DNA of 64,000 nucleotides, taken from positions 124,001 to 188,000 of the forward strand of contig JALLLS010000032.1 in assembly GCA_025094145.1 (NCBI GenBank), given 5' to 3'. This DNA is from Spinellus fusiger. Taxonomy: Eukaryota > Mucoromycota > Mucoromycetes > Mucorales > Phycomycetaceae. Each line of letters starts with the position of its first letter. The stretch's first letter is position 1. A program made the position numbers and the translations under genes. Under the pieces are notes generated by a model, which was given only the letters and a program-made list of their open reading frames with translations, searched no databases and was not told where the DNA came from. Of this stretch, positions 48,914 to 62,443 are shown piece by piece.

Positions 48914-51900
48914 TTACAGAATGAGATTGGCTTGTGTATTCATGGCCTTGACATCTTCAAATACACTTGAAATACGTGCATCCATCGTAGGCAAAAAGAC
49001 AAGTGTCTCCAGTGTAACAAGGAATCCACTACACTCCTTTTGATACTATGAGAATAAACATGTCCTTGTTATTAATAATATTCTATAAGAATCTCACACT
49101 TATTGGATACTTACAAGACGGAGCATTTCCGTATACCATCCAGATACCCACCAATAGGTCCAATGAGTAGCAGGATCTTGTCCTCTTGCATTACACGTTA
49201 CAATCAACTCTTGCAGTGTATGAGTAAACTTTTGATAAATCACCATAAACACTTCCTTCTGTTCTCTTGTCACAGTAGTAAGAGAGTTCTCAACAATACG
49301 AAGTGTATCGAGTTCTTGTTGTGCTTCTGCCTGTGCCACTGTAATACACATAGAGTTAGATACAACACAACACAACACAACACAATACAGTGCAGTTCAG
49401 TGCAGTTGAGGATGAGTCATGAGGCGCCAGAAATAGATAACTTACTCTCAGTAAGGCCAGTGGAGGCTCTCTTGGTTTCATTCACTGTATGCAGTTCTTG
49501 GAAGTTCTCCAATTTCAAGCGTACTTGTATAACACGAGATACCACCTTGTTGAGTGTGTTCTTAAGAATCTCCCAAGGATAAGCTCTAAATCCACACATT
49601 ATTAAAGCACTCTCCACGTGTCAATAGAGCAGTCGGTACTTTACCTTCCTGCTTTCTCCAATTGTTCTGACTCAAATGTCCATGTTATTACCGAAGTAGG
49701 ATCAATCACTCGGTAATTTAATAGTTTGTCCAGTAAGATACCCAAAAACTAGCCATGTATAGGCCATGTTAGTGTCTGTTGGTGTGCACTACACTCATAT
49801 TTCTTGTTACCTGAGTATTATTTTTCCAAAATGAAGAGACAATCTGGACAGTATGAAGGCGGCCTTCTGGTGTTGAGTTGACATAACGTATGACCTCAAG
49901 GTAACTTATGAATAAAAATACCCACATTAGGATAAATAAATATAAGAAAAGAAATAGCCATCTACTTACCGTTCCACCACATTCAACACATGGGAGAAAC
50001 TCTTGCTACCCACTAGTAACAGGCATTGAACAAATAGCACACGGACACTGTTCAACTGTGCTTGCTCATCAAGACCTCTCTTTGCCTGATCCTCCTTAAA
50101 GACATTCAGAATCTCTCTGACTTCTTCTACTGTCTTTTTTGCTCGAAGGCTCTCAATCACCAATTTGGCTTGTGAATGGAGTGGGTGGGATGGCTCCTTG
50201 TACTCGAAATCAGGGCCTGGTGCCACAGGTGGAAACAGAGGAGCAAACTCTTCAGGAATCGTAGTCTTGATACGCTCATAATAACTCAACCGAATCTCCT
50301 TCTCAAGTGTCTCTCTGATAAAGCATGCTTGTGGGTGCATAGGGTCAAGAGCAAGGACTTCATTCCTGTTCAATAGTACCTCATTAGCATCCACAGATCT
50401 ACTTTTATTCTTATCTATACAGCTTACCATGATTTCCAATCCCACTGGAGGCCAAAGTTACTCAAATGGTGAGAGAACCAACTCCATAACCGAGATACAC
50501 ACTCAGCATCCAAGGCATGCATGCGGCCGAACAATGTTTTTACAATTCTACCTAGAGCCATAGGAAAAGACGATGATTCTGTCCTGCAGAGTTCCGTCAA
50601 GATACAAGAGTAGAACACAAGACGAAAAGGTGGTGTAGGCAGCTTGAGGATCTGAGAAAAGATACTTTCCAACAAAAGATCAGAGAGGCTCCAGCCCGCA
50701 GTATCTTCATCCATAGTGTCTGGTTCATTCTCATGGGAGGCAGCGGTTGTGTTGATAAATCCATATTCAAAGCTGTGAGCAATTCCCAACAGATATTTAG
50801 CACACTCTTTGCGGTTGGATTCGAATATCTGAATAGTATCAGAGATCATATCATTCAGAATGAAATAGTCAAGACTATCATGGTCTGGCACCATAGAGAG
50901 AGTCTAGTAGTAAGGTTAGTTGAGAGAGTCTATCTTCAGTAGTAGTGTTATTGACTACTATTTACCTTGTTATTCTCATCCACGAGTACTCTTAGAATTC
51001 TTTGAGGTCCAAAGTACTTGATATCATCAGAGTGGGGAGGTACTTCAAATGTAAAGAGGTCATGCTGATACAATAGAGACAGAGTGTTATATAGGATGTA
51101 TCTTTGTACAGAAAGACTTTTATTTGTTCTATTTACCTGGACGGCTGACTTGAGATCCTCATCAAACCAGTGGAATGGTTTAGGAAGAAGAGGTACCTTG
51201 TATCAACAACAACAAAATACAAACAAGTATAAATGCATGAAAGAAACTACAAATACATTCTTCTCTTGTTATCTACTTACATCTCCTCCTTTGCCATGTA
51301 ACTCTTGAATTAAATGCCACAAGTGTTCAAGAGGCTATATTTATAATAAATATACCATCCTTATCAGTATTATCTTACATCTTTCTCTTTAGCATTCATC
51401 TCTTCACTCTGATAGCGCTGCATAATACGGAGAGTAGGAACACTGCCTCGTCTTTCCATGTAGTACTGTATCTTGGCAATGATCTGATTCATTTCTTCTG
51501 GACTACGATGATGAAGTTCTTTCATACTCTATTCATAGGTTCTGCCACATTAGACACACACACATACACACACATCCTTTTCTTTTTTCTTACCCATGGC
51601 AACACAGAGAGCACAATATACACAATGCAGTCCGTACGATCCTAAGTATACAGGATAGATCAATTCATCTATTCTTCACTAGTATTTACCTTGAGTAACC
51701 TGGGTTCATCCACAACAGACAAAAGAGTGTTGATCATCCCAGTATAAGCAATAGATGTAATGACATTGGCATTCATTAATTCTCCATAAAAGCGCACCAG
51801 CTGCTTCAGCTTAAACCATTCGGATCTCTCCACTGTCTCTTTGAACAGTTGGTTAAATGTATCCATGAGCTTTGCAACAGACTCATAGTTGGACAAGTTG

Positions 51901-52618
51901 AGTAAACCCAGCAAAATGCCGTACACAGGTGCTTTTGCAGGAATATCACTGATGCTATAATATAGACAGAAGAAAAAGAAAAAGAATAAGCATCCTACGT
52001 ATGTTTTGATCTTCTTACCATGCTTTTAGGGTATTTTGTACAGTCTCAGGGTACTTTGAATAGTCGTTGTCCAGGATATTCTTCATTTTGTTCAGATTTA
52101 CTTGCAATTCAGGAGAAATCTAGCCATAGCCACACCAAAATAGCCATTATCCGTCAGTCTGTCGGTAGTGCTTATACTCTACACTCATGTATAAATTACC
52201 TTATCACCAATCTTAATAATAAGACTCTTCAGGCGCACTTCAATGTCTTCTACTTCGTCATCTTTGGAAGGAGAGGGGGCTCTATTTGAGCTGCCTCGGT
52301 AAGATTTTCTTTCCTCTGTTGTTGTTGTTGTTCTTTTTGGTGAGTACTAGTACTAGCATAAGTTGCTTTACTAGTTACCTGTGTGCTGATAGCGTCCTCC
52401 TCCAGATCCTCTGTAGCGGTTTCCTATAAGAAGACAGAATGTTGAGCCTTCCTCTTCCTCTTCTACTTCTACTTCTACTTCTACTACTTCTACTAGTGTG
52501 TTTGTTGTTGTTGTTGTTGTTGTTCTATAGCACACTACGGTCTATTCTTTGTGTCTCTCTGCAGTGTGTCTACAGTACCATCTTGTCGTGGTCTGAAGTT
52601 TCTTGACTCGTAACTCAT
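48914..52618 (-). CDS. NCBP1: Nuclear cap-binding complex large subunit CBP80
   Basis: More than a dozen exons read leftward from the ATG at 52618 (first exons 52579-52618, 52379-52423, 52200-52315) to the TAA at 48914. CBP80 binds CBP20 to hold the m7G cap of Pol II transcripts and promotes splicing, 3' processing and export. Family features are the MIF4G-like N-domain (EDIEVRLKSLIIKIGDK, PAKAPVYGILLGLLN), SWLHHRSPEE-type text (KELHHRSPEEMNQII), FHWFDEDLKSAVQ, the central FGLQWDWKSW block and the C-terminal PEEFAPLFP, VTWTFESEQLEKAGRAYPWEILKN and the long helix AQQELDTLRIVENSLTTVTREQKEVF (split here by naming). The first 35 residues are unusually Arg/Gly-rich (RYRGSGGGRYQHTG). It is divergent from the RTC4-like gene, 316 bp apart. 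Exact borders of middle exons were only partly checked. Confidence 0.88.
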
Positions 52619-52934
52619 TGCTTAGTACAGGAAGGCGCGTCGTAATGAGAGTTGCATGTATCTTATCACCTCGTTCAGAGTCACATATCCTTTTGTGGCT
52701 TGTCGGACTTGTCAAATCATAAGGAAGGAAGAAGGGAGGGGGCAGTAGAGTGGAGTTGGTAGTAGAGTGGAGTTGGTAGTGGAGAGTGGATTCCAACCTG
52801 TTCTCCTTTCTTTCACTTCTTGTCAGGGAGGATAGTCATAACAACAGCTGTTCTTTTGGTAAGTGTAGGCATCCTCTTACTGTGACTGTCTGTAGACTCA
52901 TAATACAGGTCTTCGAGTTCAGCCTATTTTCTTT

Positions 52935-54822
52935 ATGGCAAGAACCCATCCACCTACTCCTGAGGTGGAGACTCAAAATGACCTACCCAGAAAACGACCC
53001 CAGCATCCTCCACCTGTATCAACAAGAGTCACCCGTTCAAAGTCATCGGCTCAGATACCTCCGCCTATACCCACACCCACTCATACTCCTGTAAACACAC
53101 TCACAGAGAAGAACACAGAGAAGAGTACAGAAAAGAGCACTTCTGGTATGTTATTGCTTGTCGATAAAAAAATATAAAAAACAAAATAGATAAACGTGCA
53201 TGACGCTCATTACTGTCTGTTTCTAGGAAAAGAGACCGTAAAGACCCACACAATGACAATGACACACTCACTAGCAAAGACCCTTCCAGTGATAAAGAAA
53301 AAAGAAAAACGCCCAAAACCAAAGTCAGTAGGTAAGTCAAGACATCTATCAACACACAACAGACACTCTTTACTAAGAAGGGTGTCTCCAGAACCCAAAC
53401 AGACCAAAACAACACCTCAGTCTGCTGCAAAAGTCACTCCACAGGAACAACAACCTCCTCCCCCAGCACATCATGCATCACCAACAAAACCACCCCACAC
53501 TCCCAAAAGACCTATTCCAAAACCCTCTTCTTCTCAATTGAATGATCTGTTTTGTTTCTCAAGTCCTGTTCAGAGTGTAAAAGTGTATCGTAAATTAAAG
53601 ACACCTTCATTTCTTACTCTACCAAAAGAAGGAGCACGCACTCCGCAACAAAAACAAGAACAATTGGAAAAGACAAAACAGCAGGAGGAAGGAAGAAAGC
53701 GAATGATGGACCGTCAGTCAATCATTGAGAATTTTGATACAAAGGAAGTGGATGGCATTGTAGGAAGTAAGCTGTCTTGTATTTCTTCTTCTTTAACTTA
53801 TACATCCACCTACTCTTATTTTGTATATCTATCTATCTATAAAATAATAATAAAAGGCACGGCATGTCCTTACTGTCGAGAACCACTGGAACCACCCCTC
53901 ACAATGGCAGTAGAAAAGGCACTCCAGGACATGAAAGACAAGGATGAGAAGTACAGGGCACTTCAATTAGAAAAAAATCCCCAGAGACGCGTACTTGTCT
54001 CTGAACTAAGAAGAGACGTGCCTAGTATAGAGCAATTTTCGTTTTGTCGGCTGCATTCCCTGGAACTCAAAGTCAAACCGCAAGGCATTCAAAAGGGATA
54101 TCCTGTAGACATAAATTTTGAAGAACTTCCAGTACGCATCCAGGCACTACGAGAAGAGTTGGTAGGGGTGGTGGATGGACAGACCCATAGTATATACCGT
54201 GACCATGCATTGAAAGCCTATGAGCATCTTGGTACACGCAAGGCAAGAAGTACAATGGCAGTCATGAATCGGTTTGAAAAGACATTGGTAAGTACAGGTG
54301 GGGTTGGCTTCTCTTTCTTTTTCTTTTTCTTTTTCTCTTGGTGCTCTATAGAGTGTCTTTTAGGATGAATAGACTAAGCTGGTGATCTGTAGTAGTATAG
54401 TAATGGCTATTGTTTGTATGATGACTGCGATTGTATCTTTCTAGAGTGGTTTAGCACTATTATCTATTCTTATTTATCTATCTATCTATCTATCTATTTG
54501 TGTGTGTGTGTGTGTGTGGGCATGTGTATTTCTAAAGTCTATCCATGTTCTTTAGCCTGGCTATTATGGTTCAAAAGGAGCCGTTCTTCTACAAAATACC
54601 CTGAATACCATGTTTATTGACAGTGGATATCTTACCAAAGAAAAGTCTGTTCCTCAAATGCCACTGGAATATCTCCAACAGGTGCTTGTGCCTGAGGCTG
54701 CTTACAGACTTATTCGTGATGATCTTGCTAAGAAAGGAGACACAGAACAAGATCCACATATAGTCATGAATGAAAGTAGTGAATTTGGAAGTCTAGTGCA
54801 TGTAGAAGATGAATATCTATGA
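52935..54822 (+). CDS. RTC4-domain protein
   Basis: Four exons (52935-53145, 53227-53766, 53857-54287, 54556-54822) close to 482 aa. The first 250 residues are basic and Pro/Ser/Thr-rich and probably disordered. The C-terminal half shows the RTC4 arrangement: a Cys pair CPYCREPLEPPL created across intron 2, then FSFCRLHSLE with Cys and His, YPVDINFEELP, and after intron 3 PGYYGSKGAVLLQNTL, FIDSGYL, LEYLQQVLVPEAAYRLI. RTC4 was named in yeast for a genetic effect on telomere capping, and the molecular function of the domain is unsettled. The Cys/Cys/Cys/His set could bind zinc. The start ATG at 52935 is the first in frame. Intron 3 carries a CTTTTT-like tract and intron 4 region a (TATC)n/(TG)n microsatellite. 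Confidence 0.82.
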
Positions 54823-55161
54823 ATATCTATGTATATATTTAAACGATAAACATGGAGTGGGCATCTTTTTTTATTTTATATTATATTATTTTATATTATA
54901 TTATATTATGTTATGTTACATGCAAAGAATAAACAGAGAAAGAAAAAGACTTTATTTTTACTATTTCTCAATAGTAGTAAACTATGAAGATTTTTTATGC
55001 TATTGTAGTGACTCTATAATCCCACTGCTGCCTATATGGATCAGCCCTATGTAAAAGAAGTGTTCTCTCTGAGAGATATCCCAACGCACACATGTACTAG
55101 AGGAAATACCAACCATACTCTTCTCTCTTTCTTTCTATTTTCTGTGTGCATTTATTCAAGC
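54823..55161. other. Spacer between convergent genes (339 bp)
   Basis: AT-rich with a TTATATTATATTATG run at 54880-54915. It contains only the two 3' ends; nothing else is seen. Confidence 0.6.
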
Positions 55162-56989
55162 TTAGCGTAATTCACTAGCCAACAATACAGGATTCTCAAT
55201 CAACCCCTTCCACTTGTTAGCAAACCGTGCCATGGTGGCCCCATCAATCAAACGATGGTCCGCAGACCAACTCACAGGCATAATCTGTCGAGCCACCACC
55301 TGTCCTGTCTTATCAAACCGAGGCAATGTTTGTGTTCGTCCAAGAGCCACGATCGCCACTTGAGAAGAAAACACAACAGGATTGGCATAAGTACCACCAA
55401 TAGTACCAATGTTGGAGAGGGTAATGGTGCCTCCCTTGAGATCAGCAGGACCCAGAGAACCTGTTTTGCCCAATGCTGTTAGACGATGGACCTCAGCAGC
55501 AACATCCAGAATAGTCTTGGACTGAACATCCTTAATGTTGGGAACAATTAAGCCTTGGGGAGAATCAATGGCAATGCCGATGTTGTGGGAGCTTTTTGTC
55601 ACAACACGAATGGAGTTGACGTCGTTGAAATCACCCGTCATGGTAGAATTCAGTAGAGGGAATTGTCCCAGGGCAATGGAGATACATTTAATAAATATAG
55701 GAAGATAACTCATCTTTGTGAAGGAGTAGTTGTTTGCGTTGCTGGCGATGTGCTGGTTAAGAGCAGCCCTGTATTCTCTAGCAGCGTCAATTTCAATATC
55801 ATCGTTGTATCCAAAGTGAGGAATAGTGAGTGAGTGAGTCATTGCCTTTAACATGGCCTTTTGCATATTAGAAAGGGGTTCTGTCGTATCAGTTCCTGCT
55901 GTGGAAGTAGTGATGGGTGTGTGTGTGGGTGTAGGTGTAGGTGTAGGTGTAGGTGTAAGTGTAGGTGTAGACATGGGTATTTCTACAGACACAGAATAGG
56001 TTGGTAAATGATATTCCTACTACTATGGCCCCGGAATAAAGAAATATCCCCCAATAACTTACCGTTGGTTCTCTTTACAAATTCAATGACATCTTGTTCA
56101 AGCACTCGTCCCATCTCACCACGGCCTTGGACTTGTTGAATATTAACGCCATGTTCTTTAGCTATACGTCGAACAGCAGGTGTGGCCAAGGCAGGTTCTA
56201 ATCTTTTGAACGAGCTGCTATGTTGTTCTTCAACAGCTACAGATCCACGCTTCCACTCTTTTGTAGACTTCTCCGATGGCCTTTCCTGTTGCACTCCTTG
56301 CTGTTCTGTTATATGCACTGGCTGTTCTTGTTCACCGTCTGTCTCAATGTCCACCAATGGCTGTCCAACTCTTGCAATGTCATTCACTTGATAATGCACT
56401 TTTGTTACTACACCCGAGAACCGAGATGTGATCTCTACAGAGGCTTTGTCGGACTGCACTTCACAGATCTTATCAAACTCTTCTACACGAGATCCAGGCT
56501 CTACAAACCTAAGACACTGATATTAATCTAGTGCTGTTCCCTTCACCATCCTTGTTCTATGAAGCATGTTGACTGGACACCACCATCTCTGTATATTTTT
56601 GATGCATGAAAAGCATCCTTACCATTGAATGACTTCACACTCAGTAATGCCTTCTCCGATATCAGCCAATAAGAATGCATTGGTGGCCATTCTTGGAGAA
56701 TAGACGTGGAAGGACTGTTTAGGAGCAGAGAGGAGAGACGTATAACATGTCTTTTTCAGACTAGCATGAGAAGAAGTCTGTTGTGTGAGCAGTCCGAGGC
56801 TCATATGTCTCTTGTAGTTTGCCAGCTGTTGGGTTTCTCTATTAGTACAGGCCAGCTTTTTATATGTCTTTTTGTTTACAAAGAAAACAGGAAGAATTGA
56901 CTTACAGCAGCCTGTGGTTTATTTCTTACTAGTGCCCGGGCAACATGTGTTTTTGCAGATTGGGAACCGGGAAGAACTCTCGAATACAT
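55162..56989 (-). CDS. DBT: Branched-chain 2-oxoacid dehydrogenase E2 (dihydrolipoyl transacylase), mitochondrial
   Basis: Four exons (56906-56989, 56623-56825, 56063-56508, 55162-55982) close to 517 aa. The N-terminus MYSRVLPGSQSAKTHVARAL is a basic amphipathic mitochondrial presequence. A lipoyl domain follows (FLLADIGEGITECEVIQW, then VQSDKASVEI with the lipoylated Lys about 117). The peripheral-subunit-binding domain is ATPAVRRIAKEHGVNI with GRVLEQDVIEF. The catalytic domain has IPHFGYNDDIE, FPLLNST, GGTITLSNIGTIGG and the active-site SADHRLIDGA (His about 487). ADIGEGI, PHFGYND and the YANPVV segment point to the branched-chain rather than pyruvate or 2-oxoglutarate E2. It transfers acyl groups from valine, leucine and isoleucine oxo-acids to CoA. 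A Thr-Pro repeat linker (TPTPTPTPT) starts exon 4. There is an alternative presequence start at the Met of MSLGLL. Confidence 0.92.
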
Positions 56990-59080
56990 TTCTATTTTGT
57001 AATGGTTTTTTTTTTGTTCAATACTACTGCCTTTATACTTTATATATGCTTTATTTGGAGAGAGAAAAAAGCACCACACACATACTTTGAGGAAACTAAA
57101 ATAGACAGTCCACCTTCTTGAGATATTAGAGGCAACAGTAGCAAGAGACTGGGAATAAGAAAGAGAAAGAAAAAGTAGAAAAGCCTTGTTACTATAGCAG
57201 TGCAGCAATAGATAAAGAGGAGTAGAAATGAACTAGCGGAAGAGTTCAGAGAGTAGCCGTGGGAAACTTTGCTTTTCTATTTCTACTTCCGAATGAGACT
57301 GCTTTTGAAGGGATAAGAAAGAAGAATTTATAGCATTGTTGGGAAATGCCTTAAGACCTACGTCGCCTTGCTACAAAAATAGGAACATTGTTGGGAATCA
57401 TTGTTGCAAAGAACTTTTTCCTTTTTTTTTAAAAAGATCAAAGTGATATATAGGCCTTTAATTTCCTTGTCTATGTATGTATGTATGTATGTATTTATCT
57501 CTCTATCTAAGTACAAGTATGAGTATATATATAAACACTATGTATACTGTCCTATTCTTATTCCATAGGAAATCATAGTCTAATAAAAAGGCAAAGAAGT
57601 ATAGCTGTGGTCATATATAATAGTTTATTCTCTCTTTGTTATTACAGTAGTAATAGTAAATATACTTTTATAAGTAAATAAATGTTAGTAAGTATCTTTA
57701 GCATAAGAAGATTAGATGACTTAGTATTCTTAACAATCATCTCACTTGATAGCAATAGTATTGTATTATAAACATTCAAATATCCCTTGTAAAATAAACT
57801 TATTCAGATTCATAGCTCAATTATTCTTTCATACATCAATAAATAATATTGACACTTTCAACCTATCAACATTAGATAGACAAGTGTATAGAATAATAAA
57901 CGAAAAGATAGGATAGAAATACAGGAAAATAGCCAATGAAAACCATAAGCTAAAAACAAGACAATGGATCATGGTAACTGGTACAGTGTATACCTTTGTA
58001 TAGGTTGATCTATCTTTCATTAATAACTGTAACTATTATGTGTCTACTCTAGATTTGAAGAATAGAGTGTAATAAGTTGAGTTGCGAAATTTGTAATAAT
58101 TATTTGTTGGAGAATATCAGTAAAGCCTTAACCCCTAGAGAAAATACCCTAAAAAGTAGAAGAAGAAAAAATAAACGAGAATAGACTGGCAGTAAATGAC
58201 TAGTAGTGTATTGGTGCTATTCTTGCAAGTTGTTTTCTTTCTACAGCCAGCAGAGTCCATTAGACTTCAATCCAGGCTATAGAATAGACACACAGGGCAA
58301 TGTACAAACATTGGCTGTCTATTCTCTTTACTTACTTACTAGTAGAGGAACAGGAGTCCATAAAAACCATGTTTATTCAGACCAAGCATGGGCTGTTAAT
58401 AGTGTAGCTTAGTAGAGTGCATATCCTCCCAACATATTCAATATGGAAGCCTATCTATTTCTATCTTGCTATTTCTCTGGGCACATGAAGAAGGAGAGAA
58501 GAATACAGCTCTTCTGCCTCGAGATGGCCCTATTAATATTTATGCCGTTGAGCCTTACTATTGTAGTATGGACTCAACAACAGAATGCCACTGCTTATGT
58601 GTCTCATGTGTCTCATGTGTCTCATGTGTCTCATGAAAGGTCTTATGTCTCTCTCTAGGTTGCTTAGTCAGATAAATAAATAAATTTTTGATAGTGCATA
58701 TGAAGATATGTCTTCTCTTCAACCCTACTTTTTTAATCTAAACTATATCAACGTCTAGGTCGTGTTTTCATAAAGTAGCAGGTGTTGTTGGAAAGGAATC
58801 GCGTCTGTTCTCATGTTAGACTTGGAGTTGGTAGGAGTCTATTCTAAGACCTATCGCGTATGTATACTGGTACCTCTACTCTTTTCAGCATAAGACTCGG
58901 GGGATAGACTGGTGGTGTATGATGGTGTAGTCATGATAGATAGAATACTAGGCAATAGCAACTATAAATGCATATTTATTAAGGGATGGGACTGCACGGA
59001 ATTTGAAAGGATGAGTACATTTTACGAGTTACTTTACAGAATACACTCTGTCCCCTTTTCCGCCAGTTGATGAGCTTTTC
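56990..59080. other. Intergenic region (2.1 kb)
   Basis: AT-rich spacer. It contains a TGTA tetranucleotide run at 57473-57493, and four direct copies of the 9-mer TGTCTCATG at 58599-58634 that make a short repetitive reading frame. A TATAAATGCATATTT sequence at 58961 could serve as a TATA region for the next gene. No gene is recognised. Confidence 0.55.
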
Positions 59081-62000
59081 ATGTCATCACTTGTTGAAAC
59101 TACGAGTCAAGAAGAAGCTCCCATCTCTGCTGCTCATTCTATTGCTGGTGGGTTTGTTATTGAGTGAATGGCTTACCCATACTCCTGTAATGAATAGGCC
59201 GTAGGCTAAATACACACACACTACTCAAACGACCCTGGGGAAGTTATCACTTTATCAACTTTCCTAGTTCAAGAAGTTCACATTCTATTTATTCACAAAG
59301 ACGCATACGTTCTCCAAAGATACGTACAAAGACTGGGTTTGAGCATGCGATAACCAAACCCTGTTTTAATGCTGCGTCAATCAGGCAGTGTTTGGTACAG
59401 TTACCAGCTCATATAACAGCAGCACAGCAAGTCCAGCCAACACCTTCTCCTCTTCTTCCTCCTCCTCCTCCTACCACTACTGCCAATTATTATACTGTAC
59501 ATGAAAGTGAAAGCAAAGACTTCGAGGAGTTTGTCTCTAGTCTGTCCAAGCATGAAATAAATCACCCTCAGTCCACTTCACAGACAGATGTAGATGAATT
59601 GGTAACAATGCTACAAAAAAACTATGTATCTGATAATTTACCTGTCATGGAGAACACCCACCAAAACGAGGATTCACTCAATAACACACCCCTTGTCTCC
59701 TTCAATTTCAGTTTTAGTGAAGAACTTCAAAGTCATTTGCCTGACATCTACAAACAAACATTCAAAATACCTGTTCATCTTCCCTCTTCCTCATCATGGA
59801 CACCAGAAGGCACCAAGCTGATGTACAAGGCTACAGTGACTATTCCATTGGATGATACATCGACACCTTACTTGAATAATCCTATGAATTACAAATTCTC
59901 CGTCTCAGCCAATGTTACTCGTCAACAAGATACGGCAGATCCTGCTACACATGCTGTCATCTCTACGTGTGTTCCTGAACTATACAGCCACTCTTCTAAT
60001 AGTATAAATATCTCTTCCATTCCATCTCCATCCTCTCTTCCTATGGAGACACTGACATCTCCTCCCACCCTCTTTTCGATTCCACAAGAAGATAGGCAGA
60101 CACTCTACTCAGCTCCTTACCCTGCATTGAGTGTTACTGTAGAATCAACAGCATACCAACCACCTACAGCAGAACTGAACAAGGATGAAAAGACAGGGGA
60201 GGACTTTACACATCTCCAACATCGGAGAATACTACCCATGCCAAAACCACACCGACAAAGGGCATTAAAGAAGATGCAGCAGGGACAAGACTCCAGGATA
60301 GAGCCTAATACGCACCACACCACAACAACACCTGTATGGCATTTCCAGTCAACACCCATGCCTGTGTTTGGATCAAATGGAACAGTACCACCCCCTCCAC
60401 CTTCATTAAATTCACCCGTCTCTTCCTCCATAGAACAGCCATCAGTACAGCCAATAGCACAATTGCCAGCCCAATTCTCCTCACTTAAATTGGAGAGTAA
60501 TGATAAAGTAACGCCCTGGATCTACGGACAGAACACTCCTTCAACAAAAAGTACAGCCTATGAACCAGCAGAGACACCACAGTCTTTGGTGGAAGCAAAT
60601 ACAAACTACGGCGAAGGAACAAAGAAGATCAAACGATCAGGCGTCAATGAAGTCTTTCTTGGGACTGAATCAGAAGAGAGAAAAGACATACGCAGAAAAA
60701 GTAAAGGCAAAAAGGTTGAGGCAGATGCAATGCTATCAGAACAGTTTCCAGGCGGCATCTTGAACTTTTCTCTGGATGAAAAAACAAAAGAGAAACTCAA
60801 GCAGGTACCGATGGTGGGAGAATTGGCACCTCCCATGAAACAATCCATAGGCTTAACTCAGGTCCTTCAGCAAACACTATATCCTGTTGCCCATCGTCCT
60901 ATTGCTCGACCCACCCGCCTAAAAGACAGTAAACAAGCAATAGTGTCTACATCAAGCCCATTTCCATTGGCCTTCCACTCTTCTTTATTCTCATTTCCAT
61001 TAACAGAAAATACATCTCTGTTGACAAAAGCACCCATTGAACAATGCATGCCAGGTACATTTCAACCTGCAACTTCCCATCCACGTCCATCGATACCATC
61101 ATTACAGCCAATGTCCTTTCCAAAGACTTCTCTTCCTTCACTACCCACCACTGCATCCACCACTGCATCCACATCCACTACCACTGCATCCACATCCACT
61201 ACATACACATCCACATCTACTGGTGGGCTTCCAAAGACAACCCCATCCTCTACTTCCTTCTCACCTAAACTGTATTCCTTTGGGACTTGTCCATCAGCTC
61301 AGGTTCAACAACAAGCCTCTTCTTCACCAACACACTTCTACGCACCTTTCTCTATTTCAGAATATACCCTACAACCACCTTTTCTGCTCAAGTCAGCTGT
61401 CGAACGCTCTACTCCCTGTCCTACACCTCCAGTATTACCACACGTACCCTCACCCTCACCACCATCCTTTACACAGCAGCTACCACCACAATTGCCGCCA
61501 CCCTCCCACTCTACATTACCCACCCCTACCAAAAGCAAAAAATCGTGTGCAAAGAAGAAGAAAGGAAAACAAACAAGCAGCCACACTACAGACACTCCCA
61601 CTCTTACCACTACAAAACCCATACAAGGACCTCCAGGCACAAAAAAGGGCAAGAAGCTCCAACCCTCCTCACCTTTCTCACCGTCCTCCTCACCACCATC
61701 CTCCTCCCACCATCCCCTTCCTACGCTACAACGCCTACACCGACGAAAGAACCGGGAAGAACACAATGGTCTCTTATCCGACCCCTATTATGATCTTTCT
61801 TCTGAGGTATCAATGGTCAAGAGTGTGAATCCTGATGACTGGACTTGTCTGTTTTGTCAATTTGAAATCTTCTGTAATGGCATTGAAGCTGCTAGACGCA
61901 AGGGAGGCTATTACCGACGGCGTAAAGAGCGACAGCGCAAAGGAAAAGAAATGGCTGCACGGTTGTATTCCTCTGAACAAGAGACAGAACGTGGTGGTGG

Positions 62001-62118
62001 TGGGTATGAATCTCAAGAGGCTAAAAAGACAGCTTCTTTGGAACCACTTGCTTCTCTTCCTGGTGTATTGGAGACGATGACGCTTCGGCCATTGAGGCGG
62101 ACTCACCCTTTGGTTTGA
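59081..62118 (+). CDS. Proline/serine-rich fungal protein with C-terminal WTCLFCQFEIF / Arg-rich motif
   Basis: Two exons (59081-59147 and 59198-62118) join in phase to 995 aa beginning MSSLVETTSQEEAP. A further upstream exon is possible, because the frame stays open back to an acceptor at 59038. Most of the protein is low complexity, with Pro runs and tandem TTAST units near residue 690. The only compact feature is at the C-terminus: DDWTCLFCQFEIFCNGIEAARRKGGYYRRRKERQRKGK, cited here as two parts, a WxCxxC pair followed by a strongly basic helix. Short acidic/hydrophobic motifs (FSFSEELQSHLPD, FSLDEKTKEKLKQVPM) recur near residues 140 and 495. I recall similar tails in other uncharacterised fungal proteins but no assigned function; nucleic-acid or ribosome contact is only a guess from the charge. 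Confidence 0.65.
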
Positions 62119-62443
62119 TAATGCATTGTGAGATGAATCATGAATAAAGTGATAATAGTGATAATAATGAAGAATATACACTCTCTTCTTTGAAAGAGAT
62201 AGGCTGTTACATGGAATAGATTTATATACAATGATAACATAGTTTACAATCATTGGATTTAGTTATATAAAATGTGTTAGTATATATGTATATATCCTGT
62301 CTAGTATATGATGTTGTGTTTAGAGTAATAGTTAAATCACCAAATCCTTTTTATTTTATTTTTTATTTTTACATTTAGGGTGTGTATGTTATATAATATA
62401 GAGTGTATGTACTGTCATTGTCCCTCGACAATAGTTATAATAG

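Noticed and set aside
53332..53400. GTAAGT at 53332 as an intron donor in the RTC4-like gene
   Set aside because: The frame stays open through it with consistent composition, and no nearby acceptor keeps phase.
58443..58658. Frame with SHVSHVSHVSH repeat
   Set aside because: Arises from a 9-bp tandem repeat in AT-rich spacer; no conserved flanks.
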